Assembly: GCA_019637435.1 (NCBI GenBank)
Contig: JAHBVO010000001.1
Span: 806,001-870,000, forward strand
Length of the DNA stretch: 64,000 nucleotides
From: Candidatus Obscuribacterales bacterium
GTDB taxonomy: Bacteria > Cyanobacteriota > Vampirovibrionia > Obscuribacterales > Obscuribacteraceae
Reading direction: 5' to 3'
The notes under the pieces are model-generated. The model worked only from the letters and a program-made list of their open reading frames with translations, did no database searches and had not been told where the DNA came from. Position numbers and translations under genes: made by a program. Below are positions 36,369 to 44,851 of this stretch, piece after piece. Each line of letters starts with the position of its first letter. Positions within the stretch are counted from its first letter, which is position 1.

Positions 36369-37613
36369 CTATTTTGCTTTCGCTGCTGTTTCCGCTTCGT
36401 CCAGGCAGGCTACGCCAGGAAGTTCAATCCCTTCGAGAAACTCGAGCGAGGCACCGCCGCCGGTGCTGATGTGCGTAAGCGCATCGCCGGGGACGTTTTT
36501 CTTTTGAAGCGCCGCCACGGAATCGCCGCCACCGATGATGGTCTTGGCGCCCTTGCGAGTCAGGGTAATGAGCTGTTCGATCAACTCATTCGTCCCTTTG
36601 TCGAAACCAGGAATTTCGAAAACCCCGGGCGGTCCGTTCCACAGAATCGTTTTGCACGGCTCCAGTGCTTCTTTCACGGTCGCGATCGATTTCGGTCCGA
36701 TATCGAGTCCCATCTGCTCGGCAGGAATATCGTCGACGTCTACTGTTTTGCTTTCGACGCCTTCTTTCATTTCTGCGGCGCAAACGACGTCTTCAGGTAG
36801 AATGATGCGGACGCCTTTATCCTTCGCTTTCTTCTCAAGCTCTCTGCAATATTCCATACGGTCATCTTCTACCAATGACTTACCGACGTTCTTCCCTTGC
36901 GCTTTGAGGAAGGTGAACGCCATGGCACCGCCGATGATGATGATGTCCACTTTTTGAATCAAGTTATCGAGAACGCCGATTTTTGAGGAGACTTTGGAGC
37001 CGCCGATGATGCATGCCACTGGTCTTGCCGGGTCATCCAGTGCTGCGCCGAGCATCTTCAGCTCTTTATCCATCAACATCCCTGCGAGCGCCGGACGGAC
37101 CAGGTGGGCGACTCCTTCGGTGCTAGCGTGGGCGCGGTGAGCGGTTCCAAACGCGTCGTTGACATATACGTCTGCCAGTTTGGCGAGTTGTTTGACGAAC
37201 TCGGGGTCGTTCTTCTCCTCGCCTGCGTGGAAGCGGACGTTCTCCAGCAGCAGGATTTCGCCGGATTTCATTCCGTCTACTTTCTTCTCTACTTCGGGTC
37301 CCACCGTTTCATCAATGAAATCGACTTTGACGTCGGACTTCTCTTTGAGCAGTTCTTGCAAGCGAGTTGCCACTGGTTTCAAAGTCAATTTCTCGACTTT
37401 CTTGCCGTCGGGGCGCCCCAGATGTGATACCAGAATTACTTTTGCTCCGTTGGCAACCAGTCGTTCAATCGTTGGAATCGCAGCTCTGATGCGCGAATCG
37501 TCTGTGATAGAACCGTCGGTTTTGCTTTGGGGAACGTTGAAGTCAACGCGCACGAGAACGCGTTTGTCTTTGAACAAATCTTCTTTGACGCTGGCGATAC
37601 TTTGCTTTTTCAT
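36369..37613 (-). CDS. pgk: phosphoglycerate kinase
   Basis: A 414-residue enzyme. Signature RVDFNVPQ near the N terminus, SHLGRPDGKK, LLLENVRFHAGEEKNDPEF, IIGGSKVSSKIGVLDNL and the C-terminal nucleotide site 'GGGDSVAALQKKNVPGDALT' with 'HISTGGGASLEFLEG' are all present. It converts 1,3-bisphosphoglycerate and ADP to 3-phosphoglycerate and ATP in glycolysis. AAGGA lies 9 bases before the ATG. It follows the GAPDH gene on the same strand, but a terminator lies between, so they may be partly independent. Confidence 0.97.
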   Translation of the reverse strand: MKKQSIASVKEDLFKDKRVLVRVDFNVPQSKTDGSITDDSRIRAAIPTIERLVANGAKVILVSHLGRPDGKKVEKLTLKPVATRLQELLKEKSDVKVDFIDETVGPEVEKKVDGMKSGEILLLENVRFHAGEEKNDPEFVKQLAKLADVYVNDAFGTAHRAHASTEGVAHLVRPALAGMLMDKELKMLGAALDDPARPVACIIGGSKVSSKIGVLDNLIQKVDIIIIGGAMAFTFLKAQGKNVGKSLVEDDRMEYCRELEKKAKDKGVRIILPEDVVCAAEMKEGVESKTVDVDDIPAEQMGLDIGPKSIATVKEALEPCKTILWNGPPGVFEIPGFDKGTNELIEQLITLTRKGAKTIIGGGDSVAALQKKNVPGDALTHISTGGGASLEFLEGIELPGVACLDEAETAAKAK

Positions 37614-37729
37614 TGAGCTGAATCCTTAATGAGCCGGTCTTGATGGGTTTCTCTGAAAAGTTTTTCGATGAGCGAAATCGGTTTAGCGCGTGAGGCGGAA
37701 ACGGTTTTTCAAATGGTCTTTATGAAAGA

Positions 37730-37757
37730 AGGGCGAGACACCTGCGCGCCTCGCCCT
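37730..37757 (-). terminator. terminator after the GAPDH gene
   Basis: AGGGCGAG and CTCGCCCT form an 8-bp stem around 12 bases. On the minus strand it is followed by TCTTTC, a moderate T-rich tail, 18 bases after the gap stop. It could attenuate read-through into pgk. Confidence 0.6.
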
Positions 37758-37775
37758 CCGTTTCACATAACCAAA

Positions 37776-38798
37776 TTAGACTTTGACAGCCAATTTGCTA
37801 GCTACGAGCGAGCAGAGCTCGACGAGGCGGTTGCTGTAACCCCACTCGTTGTCGTACCAGGCGAGAACTTTGACCATGTTTTCGCCGACAACCATGGTGA
37901 GGTCAGCGTCTACGATGGACGAGTGTTTGTTGCCCTGGAAGTCGATCGATACGAGCGGTGCCGGTGCGACGCCGAGGTAACCTTTGAGGTTCGCTCCAGC
38001 AGCCTTCTTCAAGCACTCGTTGACAGCTTCGACGGTTACCGGCTTCTTGCAGGTAGCGACGAGGTCGACAACCGATACGTTCGGCGTAGGCACGCGCATT
38101 GCGAAGCCGTTCAATTTGCCTTTGAGGTGCGGCATGACCAGACCGATAGCTTTAGCGGCGCCGGTCGACGAAGGAATCATCGACATAGCTGCTGCGCGAG
38201 CGCGACGCAGGTCGGAGTGACCGGTGTCGAGCAGACGTTGGTCGAGGGTGTAGCTGTGGATGGTGGTCATCAAACCATGTTCGATTCCGAACTCATCATC
38301 GATTGCTTTCGCGAGAGGCGCCAGGCAGTTCGTGGTGCACGATGCGTTAGAGATGATGTTGTGTTTTTCCGGATCGTAATCTTTTTCGTTGACACCGAGA
38401 ACTACTGTGATGTCTTCGTTCTTCGCCGGTGCGGAAATCAATACCTTTTTAGCGCCGGCATTGACGTGTCCTTTTGCTTTCTCAGCGTCGGTGAACGCGC
38501 CGCTGCACTCGAGAACGATGTCGATGTTGTGTTTCTTCCACGGGCAGTTAGCCGGGTCTTTCTCTGCTGAGAAAGAGTAGGTTTTGCCGTCGACTGTGAG
38601 TCCATCGGCTGAATGCTTCACTTCATTCTTGAGTTCGCCGAGAACTGAGTCGTATTTGAGGAGGTGAGCCGATTGCTCGGTCGATTGGAAAGGGTCATTG
38701 ATTGCGACGATTTCGAAATCTTTCGGAAGGCTGGCGAGGTACGCGCGGAAAACGTTACGTCCGATGCGTCCGAAGCCGTTAATTGCTACTTTTGCCAT
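37776..38798 (-). CDS. gap: glyceraldehyde-3-phosphate dehydrogenase
   Basis: A 340-residue enzyme starting MAKVAINGFGRIGRNVFRAY. The catalytic cysteine is in SNASCTTNCLAPLAK, and later YDNEWGYSNR is standard. The residue after the second beta strand (AINDPFQ, Asp) suggests NAD preference. It oxidises glyceraldehyde 3-phosphate to 1,3-bisphosphoglycerate. The ATG at 38798 is chosen because AAGGAG lies 10 bases before it and the family begins there; 26 upstream codons in frame look non-coding. It precedes pgk. Confidence 0.97.
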   Translation of the reverse strand: MAKVAINGFGRIGRNVFRAYLASLPKDFEIVAINDPFQSTEQSAHLLKYDSVLGELKNEVKHSADGLTVDGKTYSFSAEKDPANCPWKKHNIDIVLECSGAFTDAEKAKGHVNAGAKKVLISAPAKNEDITVVLGVNEKDYDPEKHNIISNASCTTNCLAPLAKAIDDEFGIEHGLMTTIHSYTLDQRLLDTGHSDLRRARAAAMSMIPSSTGAAKAIGLVMPHLKGKLNGFAMRVPTPNVSVVDLVATCKKPVTVEAVNECLKKAAGANLKGYLGVAPAPLVSIDFQGNKHSSIVDADLTMVVGENMVKVLAWYDNEWGYSNRLVELCSLVASKLAVKV

Positions 38799-39011
38799 TA
38801 GGTTGATGCTCCTTGGGTAGGCGATTGGCTTTACAGGCTGTGGAGAGCATAGCCGATCCACCCGGAAATCCCCCATTCTCTTTATGCTGCGTTAAGACAT
38901 TTCGTTGATTTTCTTAAATATTGAAAACTCGGCGATAATAAAAGATATAGTTAGAACGGTCTTGATTACCGGTTGGACCGCCACAGACGCAATATAAGAG
39001 GCTTTTTTGTA

Positions 39012-39254
39012 ATGACAGAACAAGTGAAAGACGGCATCCGTGCCCAAGTTGAAGAAGTGCTTGATAAGCTTCGTCCGATGTTGATGATGGACGGCGGCAA
39101 TATCGAACTCGTCGAAGTCAAAGACGGCGAAGTTTTCGTGCATCTCCTCGGCGCATGCGGCATGTGCCCCAGCTCCACGATGACCCTGAAGATGGGCGTC
39201 GAGCGCGCACTGAAAGAAGCGCTGCCGGAAATCAAACGCGTAATTCAAGTCTAG
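39012..39254 (+). CDS. NFU-type iron-sulfur scaffold protein
   Basis: An 80-residue single NifU C-terminal domain: [33 protein letters not shown] with the CxxC that holds a [4Fe-4S] cluster between two subunits, and [17 protein letters not shown]. The ATG at 39012 follows AAGAGGC and gives the usual compact length; a longer frame from 38973 has no ribosome site. It hands clusters to client apoproteins. A TTGAAA/TATAGT promoter with 19-bp spacing lies at 38921-38951. Divergent from gap, and followed by a terminator. Confidence 0.93.
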   Translation: MTEQVKDGIRAQVEEVLDKLRPMLMMDGGNIELVEVKDGEVFVHLLGACGMCPSSTMTLKMGVERALKEALPEIKRVIQV

Positions 39255-39298
39255 ATTTCGGGTTTAAACCGATTTCGCTCGACGCGAAGCTCTAAAAC

Positions 39299-39330
39299 GC
39301 AGGCGTAGTCTCTACTCACGCCTGCTTTAT
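39299..39330 (+). terminator. terminator of the NFU gene
   Basis: GCAGGCGT (39299-39306) and ACGCCTGC (39318-39325) form an 8-bp stem followed by TTTAT, 45 bases after the NFU stop. The opposite strand has GCGTTTTAG after the stem, so it may also serve the convergent kinase gene. Confidence 0.75.
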
Positions 39331-39357
39331 TGTTGGCTAAACTCCAGCATGCTTGTT

Positions 39358-40806
39358 TTACACACCCGCTTGCGCTGCGGAGATTCGTCGCAGGACCGGA
39401 ATCAGCTGTTGGGCTGACCGATAACGATCTTCTGGCTCCATTTGCGTGCAGCATTCGACCAGTTCGCAAACTTCGGGCGAAAGATCGGGTCGCAGTTCCT
39501 TCGGATTCGAAGTGGATAGAGCCTCCGGTTCTTTCCCTGTCAAAAGAAAATAGAGAGTGCAGCCAAAGGCATAAACATCGCTTTCAATCATTGCCTTGCC
39601 GCGAAACTGCTCGGGCGAAATGTACGCCTGCTTGCCGACCAGCGTGCCAGTCGCCTGACCGATGAATTCATTGGCGGCGCCAAAGTCGATGACGACGATG
39701 CTACCGTCCTCGGTGACAACCAGATTGTCCGGTGTCAGGTCGCGGTGGATGATTGGCGGTTCTTGCTCGTGCAGGTACTTAAGGATAGAGGCGATTTTGA
39801 TGCCCCAATCAATGGCGACGTACTCCGGTTGCTGACCATTTTGCCGGACGTATTGCCGAATATCTTGACCGTTCAAATATTCCAACATCAAATAAGTTCT
39901 GCCGCCCTCGACAAAATAGTCGAAAACTTTGACGATGCCGGGATGGTCGAGCTTCATTAGGAGTTGCGCTTCGCGCTCGAACATCTCCTTAGCTTTTTGT
40001 TTGACGCTTTCCTGCGCGTCTTCCGGAATCACTGCTTCCTTTATTACGACAAGGTCCTTACCGTCCCCGCGATCGCACAGATAGATCGCTGCCAGACCTC
40101 CAAGAGCGAGGTGGCGAATTACTTTTACTGTGCCGTTCTTCAAGGTCCGCCCCGGTTCCAGCGGTAGAAAGTTCGTAGGACAATACCGGCGGCGCAGTTC
40201 GTCCTCCCACATATCCGTATAGCTGAGTTCGTTGGAACCGCTAGCCAGTTGCTTTATGTCGGAACGCAAGCTCGTGATATTTTCGCCGACCTCGCAGCCG
40301 TTGCTCCATAACTCCACGGCGAGCAGAATCTGTTCAGTCTCACTCGGATCGAGTTTGTCCACGAAAAGCTTGATTGGTTGTGGAAATCTGTCTGTGAAAA
40401 TACAAAGCTCTCTCCTCTCCATCGATTTATCCGCGTTGGAAACATCAAAGCGCCTTATGTTTTTCCAGTTGAAATATTGCATTGATGCAAACGGTTGATC
40501 CAGCATAATCGGCATGCGCAGACCGCTTTTATCTACAATCAATTGGTTTTTTGAAAACACTCGCGTTGCGGTCAAACCAATAAGCGCCGTCGCGCAGCAA
40601 CTCATAATGACAAAGAAGCACTTGAACAGGTCCGCATGATCTCGGGAGCTTGGATAGTATATGTATGTACCGACTATAAGAATAAGTCCGATGATTGTGA
40701 CGAGCGGAAATACAAGACCCCAGATTGGAAAGGTGCCCTTCAGTAGCGTTCGGATTGACGGAACTCCGGGAGAATCGTATGTGGCTTTAACAGCTAACTC
40801 TGCCAT
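39358..40806 (-). CDS. membrane-anchored Ser/Thr protein kinase
   Basis: A 482-residue protein. Two N-terminal membrane helices (about 27-47 and 65-85), then a PH-like beta segment, then a C-terminal Hanks kinase domain (about 215-475). Key residues: Gly-rich loop LALGGLAAIYL, Lys in VVIKEAV, Glu in FEREAQLL, HRDLTPDN, DFG in VIDFGAANEF and SPEQFRG. The catalytic-loop Lys of HRDxKPxN is Thr. It overlaps the upstream kinase gene by 13 bases; the two are paralogous and probably co-expressed. Cytoplasmic kinase with the N terminus in the membrane; input and targets unknown. Confidence 0.88.
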   Translation of the reverse strand: MAELAVKATYDSPGVPSIRTLLKGTFPIWGLVFPLVTIIGLILIVGTYIYYPSSRDHADLFKCFFVIMSCCATALIGLTATRVFSKNQLIVDKSGLRMPIMLDQPFASMQYFNWKNIRRFDVSNADKSMERRELCIFTDRFPQPIKLFVDKLDPSETEQILLAVELWSNGCEVGENITSLRSDIKQLASGSNELSYTDMWEDELRRRYCPTNFLPLEPGRTLKNGTVKVIRHLALGGLAAIYLCDRGDGKDLVVIKEAVIPEDAQESVKQKAKEMFEREAQLLMKLDHPGIVKVFDYFVEGGRTYLMLEYLNGQDIRQYVRQNGQQPEYVAIDWGIKIASILKYLHEQEPPIIHRDLTPDNLVVTEDGSIVVIDFGAANEFIGQATGTLVGKQAYISPEQFRGKAMIESDVYAFGCTLYFLLTGKEPEALSTSNPKELRPDLSPEVCELVECCTQMEPEDRYRSAQQLIPVLRRISAAQAGV

Positions 40807-43004
40807 AAACTTGTGCGCTCCTCCTGAGCAGATTGCTCGTCGCTGGTATTGGATGTGGTGCCCTGATTTACTGCGACCTTGACTCGCTCTTCTGAGTTGG
40901 GGTTGATGGTGATGGTGCTTCCGTTTTTATCCAAACTTTCAAGCGCTTTCTTGAGGTCGGCTCTCAATGCGTGGATATCCTGATAGCGATTTTCGGCTTT
41001 CATGTTGGTGCAGGTACGAATTATGGTATCAATTTCGGTGCCTACTTCTGGGCGCTCATCTGCGATCTTTGATTGCGTAATCGGTGCAGGATCGTGACCC
41101 GACAGTAGGTAGAACAGAGAGCAGCCCATCGCGTAGATGTCGCTTGCCGGGACCGGCTTCCCTCGGAATTGTTCAGGCGGTACGTAAGCATGTTTTCCAA
41201 CGACTGTTCCGGTCAACCCGGTCGCTTGAGTTTGAGCGACATTGAAGTCGATTAGCTTAAGCGTGCCAGAGCGCTCAAGCATTAAATTGTCCGGTGTGAA
41301 ATCTCGGTGTAACACGCTTCTTTCATGAAGATACTCAAGCATGTCGCACATCTGAAGAGCGAGTTCTATAACCTGTTTCTCTTCCATCGGTTTGCCGCCG
41401 GCATAGTCGCGGAGGTTTTGGCCTTCAATGTGCTCAAGTACTAGATAGCCGCGGTGGTCTTCTACAAAATAATCGAGCAAGCGAACGATATGATCGTGTG
41501 ACAGTAAATTTAGCGTGCGAGCTTCATGTTCAAAACGTTCCAGCGCTTGCCTGCGAACCGAATCCTCCACGAAGATTGGAAAAATTGTTTCCTTTAAAAC
41601 GACATTCTGGCAGTGTGATTTATCCAGAGCCGCGTTTTCCCGACAGAGGTAGGCTGCGCCTTGACCACCTACGCCCAGTTTCATCACCACGTCATATCGA
41701 CCCTCATTGAGCTGGTCGCCTGCTTCAAGAGGATCGAGATTGTCGCGGTTTGGTGACCCGGTTAATGATTGAAGCCAGAGTTCTGTGTAGCTGGCTTTCT
41801 GCTGTGGCATCAGAGCTTCAGCAAGGTCTGCGGTTATCGTGCAAGCCGGTGCGAAATGTTTCAGCCTCTCATAAAGATCGGCTCTGCCTCTTTGATCGAG
41901 AGCGGCGTATTCCAGTGATCGCAGTTTCTTACCGTTTTGATCCTTGAAGACAACCATCCAGTCATCCGGCTGGGAATTTTCCGGGCGGTCCATGTATGCA
42001 CTTTTGATTTCGTTCCAGCCGAGCCAATTCAGTTTGAATCGAGAGAGCTTGAAACTTTGATAGAAGGTGATGCCGTTAGAGTCCAGAACAAGCAGGTTCG
42101 GCTCCGTCAGATTCTTCACTGCCTTGACAAACAGAAAGACCGAAATAAATGCGGCGACCATTGCCACAACGGGGTTTGCTACCGCTATTGCGATGTTTGT
42201 AACACCGCCCTGGAGCGTGGTCGTGATTTCCTTCAAGGTCTCGGCAGATGTTAATGCGAGCTGCTTTGCTAGGCTTTCATTGTTGAGCAGCGCCGTCTTG
42301 TGAATTACATAAAAGAACATAGTGCTGGAAATCCAGATCGGAGTGAAGCACAGCCAGGCCACCATCGGGCCTAATCGCGACCAACTCGCGAGCGAACCGC
42401 GAAAGCCTTTGTACGTGTCTGTCAGCACACGGTGAGCGTTGTAACGAATCTCGACATTTGCGTCGAAGCTGCGCATGCGCGGACCGAGTTCCTGGCAGCG
42501 AGCCAGCGTCCGCAGGGTCGAATCGACGATGCAGTGAGGATAATGACTGTCGACATATTTGACTATGAACTGTACATCTTTTGCGTCTATGCGAGCGAGT
42601 TCGAATGGCTGGAAGTCGCCGTTTTGAAAGGTGAAAATCAGGTCTTTAGGAACGATTTTGTCAGTCTCATAGCTGACTGAAAGCGACTTTAGATTGCTCA
42701 GCTGCCAGCTTTGATATCCGTAGTAAAGCACACCGTCTGCGATTTTGAACTTCCGTTTTAGAATGTCCTCGAAGAAGTACGCGAAACCACATACCAGGAC
42801 CACGATGTAGCCGATGTCGGATACCACGCTGCCGAACTGCGTCATCACGAAACCGAAGATGGCGACCGGGATAATGCCCCAGATTGGAATCAGAAAGACA
42901 ACCTTCCACCACAAAGCGGCGGTCGACATATGATCGCTGTGGCGCATGATGCGCTCATCTTTGTGCTTCTGCGTGACTTTCGCGATAGGTGCCGATGCCG
43001 TCAA
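40794..43004 (-). CDS. membrane-anchored Ser/Thr kinase-like protein with DFN motif
   Basis: A 736-residue paralogue of the next gene. N-terminal helices (WKVVFLIPIWGIIPVAIFGF, IGYIVVLVCGFAYFF) and a PH-like unit are followed by a second set of helices (about 205-290) and second PH-like unit, then the kinase domain (about 445-705): GVGGQGAAYL loop, Lys in VVLKETI, HRDFTPDN, and DFN in LIDFNVAQ where DFG is usual; metal-binding Asp is kept. The start is a TTG at 43004 with GAGAG before it; an ATG at 42947 is possible. A 19-bp palindrome lies upstream. It may be active but its catalytic loop is unusual. Confidence 0.85.
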   Translation of the reverse strand: MTASAPIAKVTQKHKDERIMRHSDHMSTAALWWKVVFLIPIWGIIPVAIFGFVMTQFGSVVSDIGYIVVLVCGFAYFFEDILKRKFKIADGVLYYGYQSWQLSNLKSLSVSYETDKIVPKDLIFTFQNGDFQPFELARIDAKDVQFIVKYVDSHYPHCIVDSTLRTLARCQELGPRMRSFDANVEIRYNAHRVLTDTYKGFRGSLASWSRLGPMVAWLCFTPIWISSTMFFYVIHKTALLNNESLAKQLALTSAETLKEITTTLQGGVTNIAIAVANPVVAMVAAFISVFLFVKAVKNLTEPNLLVLDSNGITFYQSFKLSRFKLNWLGWNEIKSAYMDRPENSQPDDWMVVFKDQNGKKLRSLEYAALDQRGRADLYERLKHFAPACTITADLAEALMPQQKASYTELWLQSLTGSPNRDNLDPLEAGDQLNEGRYDVVMKLGVGGQGAAYLCRENAALDKSHCQNVVLKETIFPIFVEDSVRRQALERFEHEARTLNLLSHDHIVRLLDYFVEDHRGYLVLEHIEGQNLRDYAGGKPMEEKQVIELALQMCDMLEYLHERSVLHRDFTPDNLMLERSGTLKLIDFNVAQTQATGLTGTVVGKHAYVPPEQFRGKPVPASDIYAMGCSLFYLLSGHDPAPITQSKIADERPEVGTEIDTIIRTCTNMKAENRYQDIHALRADLKKALESLDKNGSTITINPNSEERVKVAVNQGTTSNTSDEQSAQEERTSLWQS

Positions 43005-43068
43005 CGTTGTCTCTCGCTGATCTATCTCTATCTACTTATGCCCGCGTTGGGGCGATTAACGTCCTAGC

Positions 43069-43087
43069 TTCAATCTACTAGATTGAA
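43069..43087. promoter_or_regulatory. palindrome upstream of the tandem kinase genes
   Basis: TTCAATCT-ACT-AGATTGAA has perfect 8-bp arms, 65 bp before the start at 43004, a likely operator position. The rest of the 384-bp gap to the PIN toxin gene is AT-rich and shows no gene I trust. Confidence 0.45.
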
Positions 43088-43388
43088 ACTATTCTCGCTG
43101 GTCTACCCTTAACCCTTAAAGGAACTAGCAATGCACACTCCAGTTAGAGAGGTTGTGTGTAGCAGATTTTTCTGTGTTGGTTGAATTCTTAAACCGGTTA
43201 ATTGGCGACAAATATTTCTTTTCTGATGCTCGTGCTTTATTTTAGAACTCTTCTGCTATTCGATATCTTCAGGCGCGTGAGCAAGCGTTTCGATTCTCCA
43301 GTTTACATACACTTTGTCACATTAGTAGTTGGTAGGAGAAGGGACTACGACTCTCCGCAAATTTCAAATCTATGGTCATCGCTTGTCG

Positions 43389-43799
43389 TTACTGAAACAA
43401 CTGAACGAAAGACTGAAGCGAGATAATTTTCACTCCTTCGTGTTCGTTCAAGTCAAGCAGGTCTTTGTCGCCGCTTACCAGGAAATCAGCTTGAGCAACG
43501 ACTGCACAAACGATATAGACTTCATCCTTAGGATCGCGACACACGTTTTGGACACTTGCCGGCAACTCGACAAACTGCGCTTTTTCACGAACCAAGTCCA
43601 CCAAACTGTCTTTGCGGCTGGGTTGAATCCTCGCTTGAAATTTAGGCCGCTCCAGTACTTCTGCAAGTTCGCTGATGAGCGCTTCTGCACAAATCAACCG
43701 GTACTGATCTTGCTCTAGCAAATGCACAACTTCAAGAGCTTTGTTGCTGTTTAGAAGCGCGCTGATCCAAATGTTTGCGTCAACGACTACCTTAAGCAC
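43389..43799 (-). CDS. PIN-domain toxin (COG1569-type)
   Basis: A 136-residue PIN nuclease. Acidic residues of the active site are in VVVDANIWISALL, ELAEVLERP, 'DPKDEVYIVCAVVAQADFLV' and SGDKDLLDL, the arrangement of the 'putative toxin component, PIN family'. It probably cuts RNA when free of its antitoxin. The GTG start overlaps the antitoxin gene end by 8 bases. Together they form a type II module. Confidence 0.88.
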   Translation of the reverse strand: MLKVVVDANIWISALLNSNKALEVVHLLEQDQYRLICAEALISELAEVLERPKFQARIQPSRKDSLVDLVREKAQFVELPASVQNVCRDPKDEVYIVCAVVAQADFLVSGDKDLLDLNEHEGVKIISLQSFVQLFQ

Positions 43800-44034
43800 C
43801 CTGCGCTCTTTTTTCCCTTCGGTATTTGGTTACCTCATCGGCAACCTCTTCCTCTGCAATTGACTCGGTGCCTACATTGTCTTTGGATACTTCCTGTACC
43901 AATTGCCGGAATCGATCACCCCATGTCTTGGACAATTCTCGGCGCAACTCCTGCAATTCCGCAGCCGAAAGCTGTTCGACCAGGCGAAGGATCTTTTCTA
44001 CAGTGACAGGTTCATCTGACTGGGGCTGGTTCAT
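43792..44034 (-). CDS. antitoxin partner of the PIN toxin
   Basis: An 80-residue mostly helical acidic protein (VTVEKILRLVEQLSAAELQE, then EEEVADEVTKYRREKRAQ). Position, size, 8-base overlap and strand order fit an antitoxin; the C-terminal segment would plug the toxin active site and the N-terminal helices could bind the operator. No clear ribbon-helix-helix or AbrB motif is visible. Confidence 0.75.
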   Translation of the reverse strand: MNQPQSDEPVTVEKILRLVEQLSAAELQELRRELSKTWGDRFRQLVQEVSKDNVGTESIAEEEVADEVTKYRREKRAQGA

Positions 44035-44263
44035 AGTCTGTCGTTCACTTGCCTATCGAAGGGAGGATAGGCTATCTGCCGATGTCGTAAAGGTTTAGTG
44101 ACAGTCTATCACAGGTCGCGCCGCTGGGCTCGCGTGTACTCGCACAGCGCTTCGAACAAGCGCGGCCGGGAACATTAAGTAAATGGATGGTCTTCTTAAA
44201 TGCGAGTAGCTGAGGCAGTCCCTTCCAGCACTCCGGTATGATGTTAGTGATACTAGGGGCGAG

Positions 44264-44467
44264 ATGATGCTCGAGGTTTTCTTCGCTATTCTGTACTTGC
44301 TTCCGCTCGTGATATCGGCGGTCGCTGTTATCGTGCTAGTAGCCTCGCTCACGAAAAAGTGCAAGTTTTTCAAAGGGCTTCCCGGACTTACAGGCGGCAT
44401 CTTAATTACTTTGTTCTGCCTGAACATCCTCATTATCGTTTGGTCCTGCGTGATCGCACTTGGTTAG
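44264..44467 (+). CDS. tiny membrane protein, paralogue of the next gene
   Basis: A 67-residue protein with two hydrophobic helices (FFAILYLLPLVISAVAVIVL and GGILITLFCLNILIIVW) joined by a Lys/Cys loop (TKKCKFF). The start is ATGATG with AGGGGCGAG upstream. The first helix is nearly identical in pattern to that of the 44521 protein, so the two are a tandem duplication. Function unknown. Confidence 0.55.
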   Translation: MMLEVFFAILYLLPLVISAVAVIVLVASLTKKCKFFKGLPGLTGGILITLFCLNILIIVWSCVIALG

Positions 44468-44520
44468 ACGAGGCAAGCTGATTTTTAGTACGATGGGAAG
44501 GGGGTAATGGGACCTGGATT

Positions 44521-44835
44521 ATGCACGAAGTCTTCTTCACGATGTTGTATCTGTTTCCGCTCGTGATTTTGGCGGTCTCTGTCATCGCGTTGGTGGCAGG
44601 TTTATTCATTCAGGTACGAAAACATGGGGGCGTGCAATGGTTCTCAAATGCCTTTGCAGCCTACAAATTGTCGTTTACCGATAGTCTTAGGTGCAGCTAT
44701 CAATGTCTTGCCCGTCGGCGGACTGAGATTTGGAGAAGCGGTGGCATTTTAATCGCTCTGTTTGGCGTCATAGGTTTTTTCTGGAGTGATGTTGCCCAAT
44801 TCGTCTCCGATTTTCGGAAACTTGTGGGAATATAA
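44521..44835 (+). CDS. tiny membrane protein, paralogue of the previous gene
   Basis: A 104-residue protein with helix 1 FFTMLYLFPLVILAVSVIAL, a longer loop (about 30-72) containing Cys and Arg residues, and helix 2 GGILIALFGVIGFFW. It matches the 67-residue neighbour at both helices, with an extra loop of about 35 residues. No strong ribosome site. It ends 16 bp before the convergent crotonase gene. Function unknown. Confidence 0.5.
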   Translation: MHEVFFTMLYLFPLVILAVSVIALVAGLFIQVRKHGGVQWFSNAFAAYKLSFTDSLRCSYQCLARRRTEIWRSGGILIALFGVIGFFWSDVAQFVSDFRKLVGI

Positions 44836-44851
44836 ATTCCGAAGGCTATGA

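Noticed and set aside
37668..38570. 300-codon open frame opposite the GAPDH gene
   Set aside because: It mirrors the strong codon bias of gap on the other strand and has no ribosome site or family features.
43202..43426. 74-codon plus-strand frame upstream of the PIN toxin
   Set aside because: No ribosome site, and its end overlaps the toxin gene; treated as non-coding AT-rich DNA.
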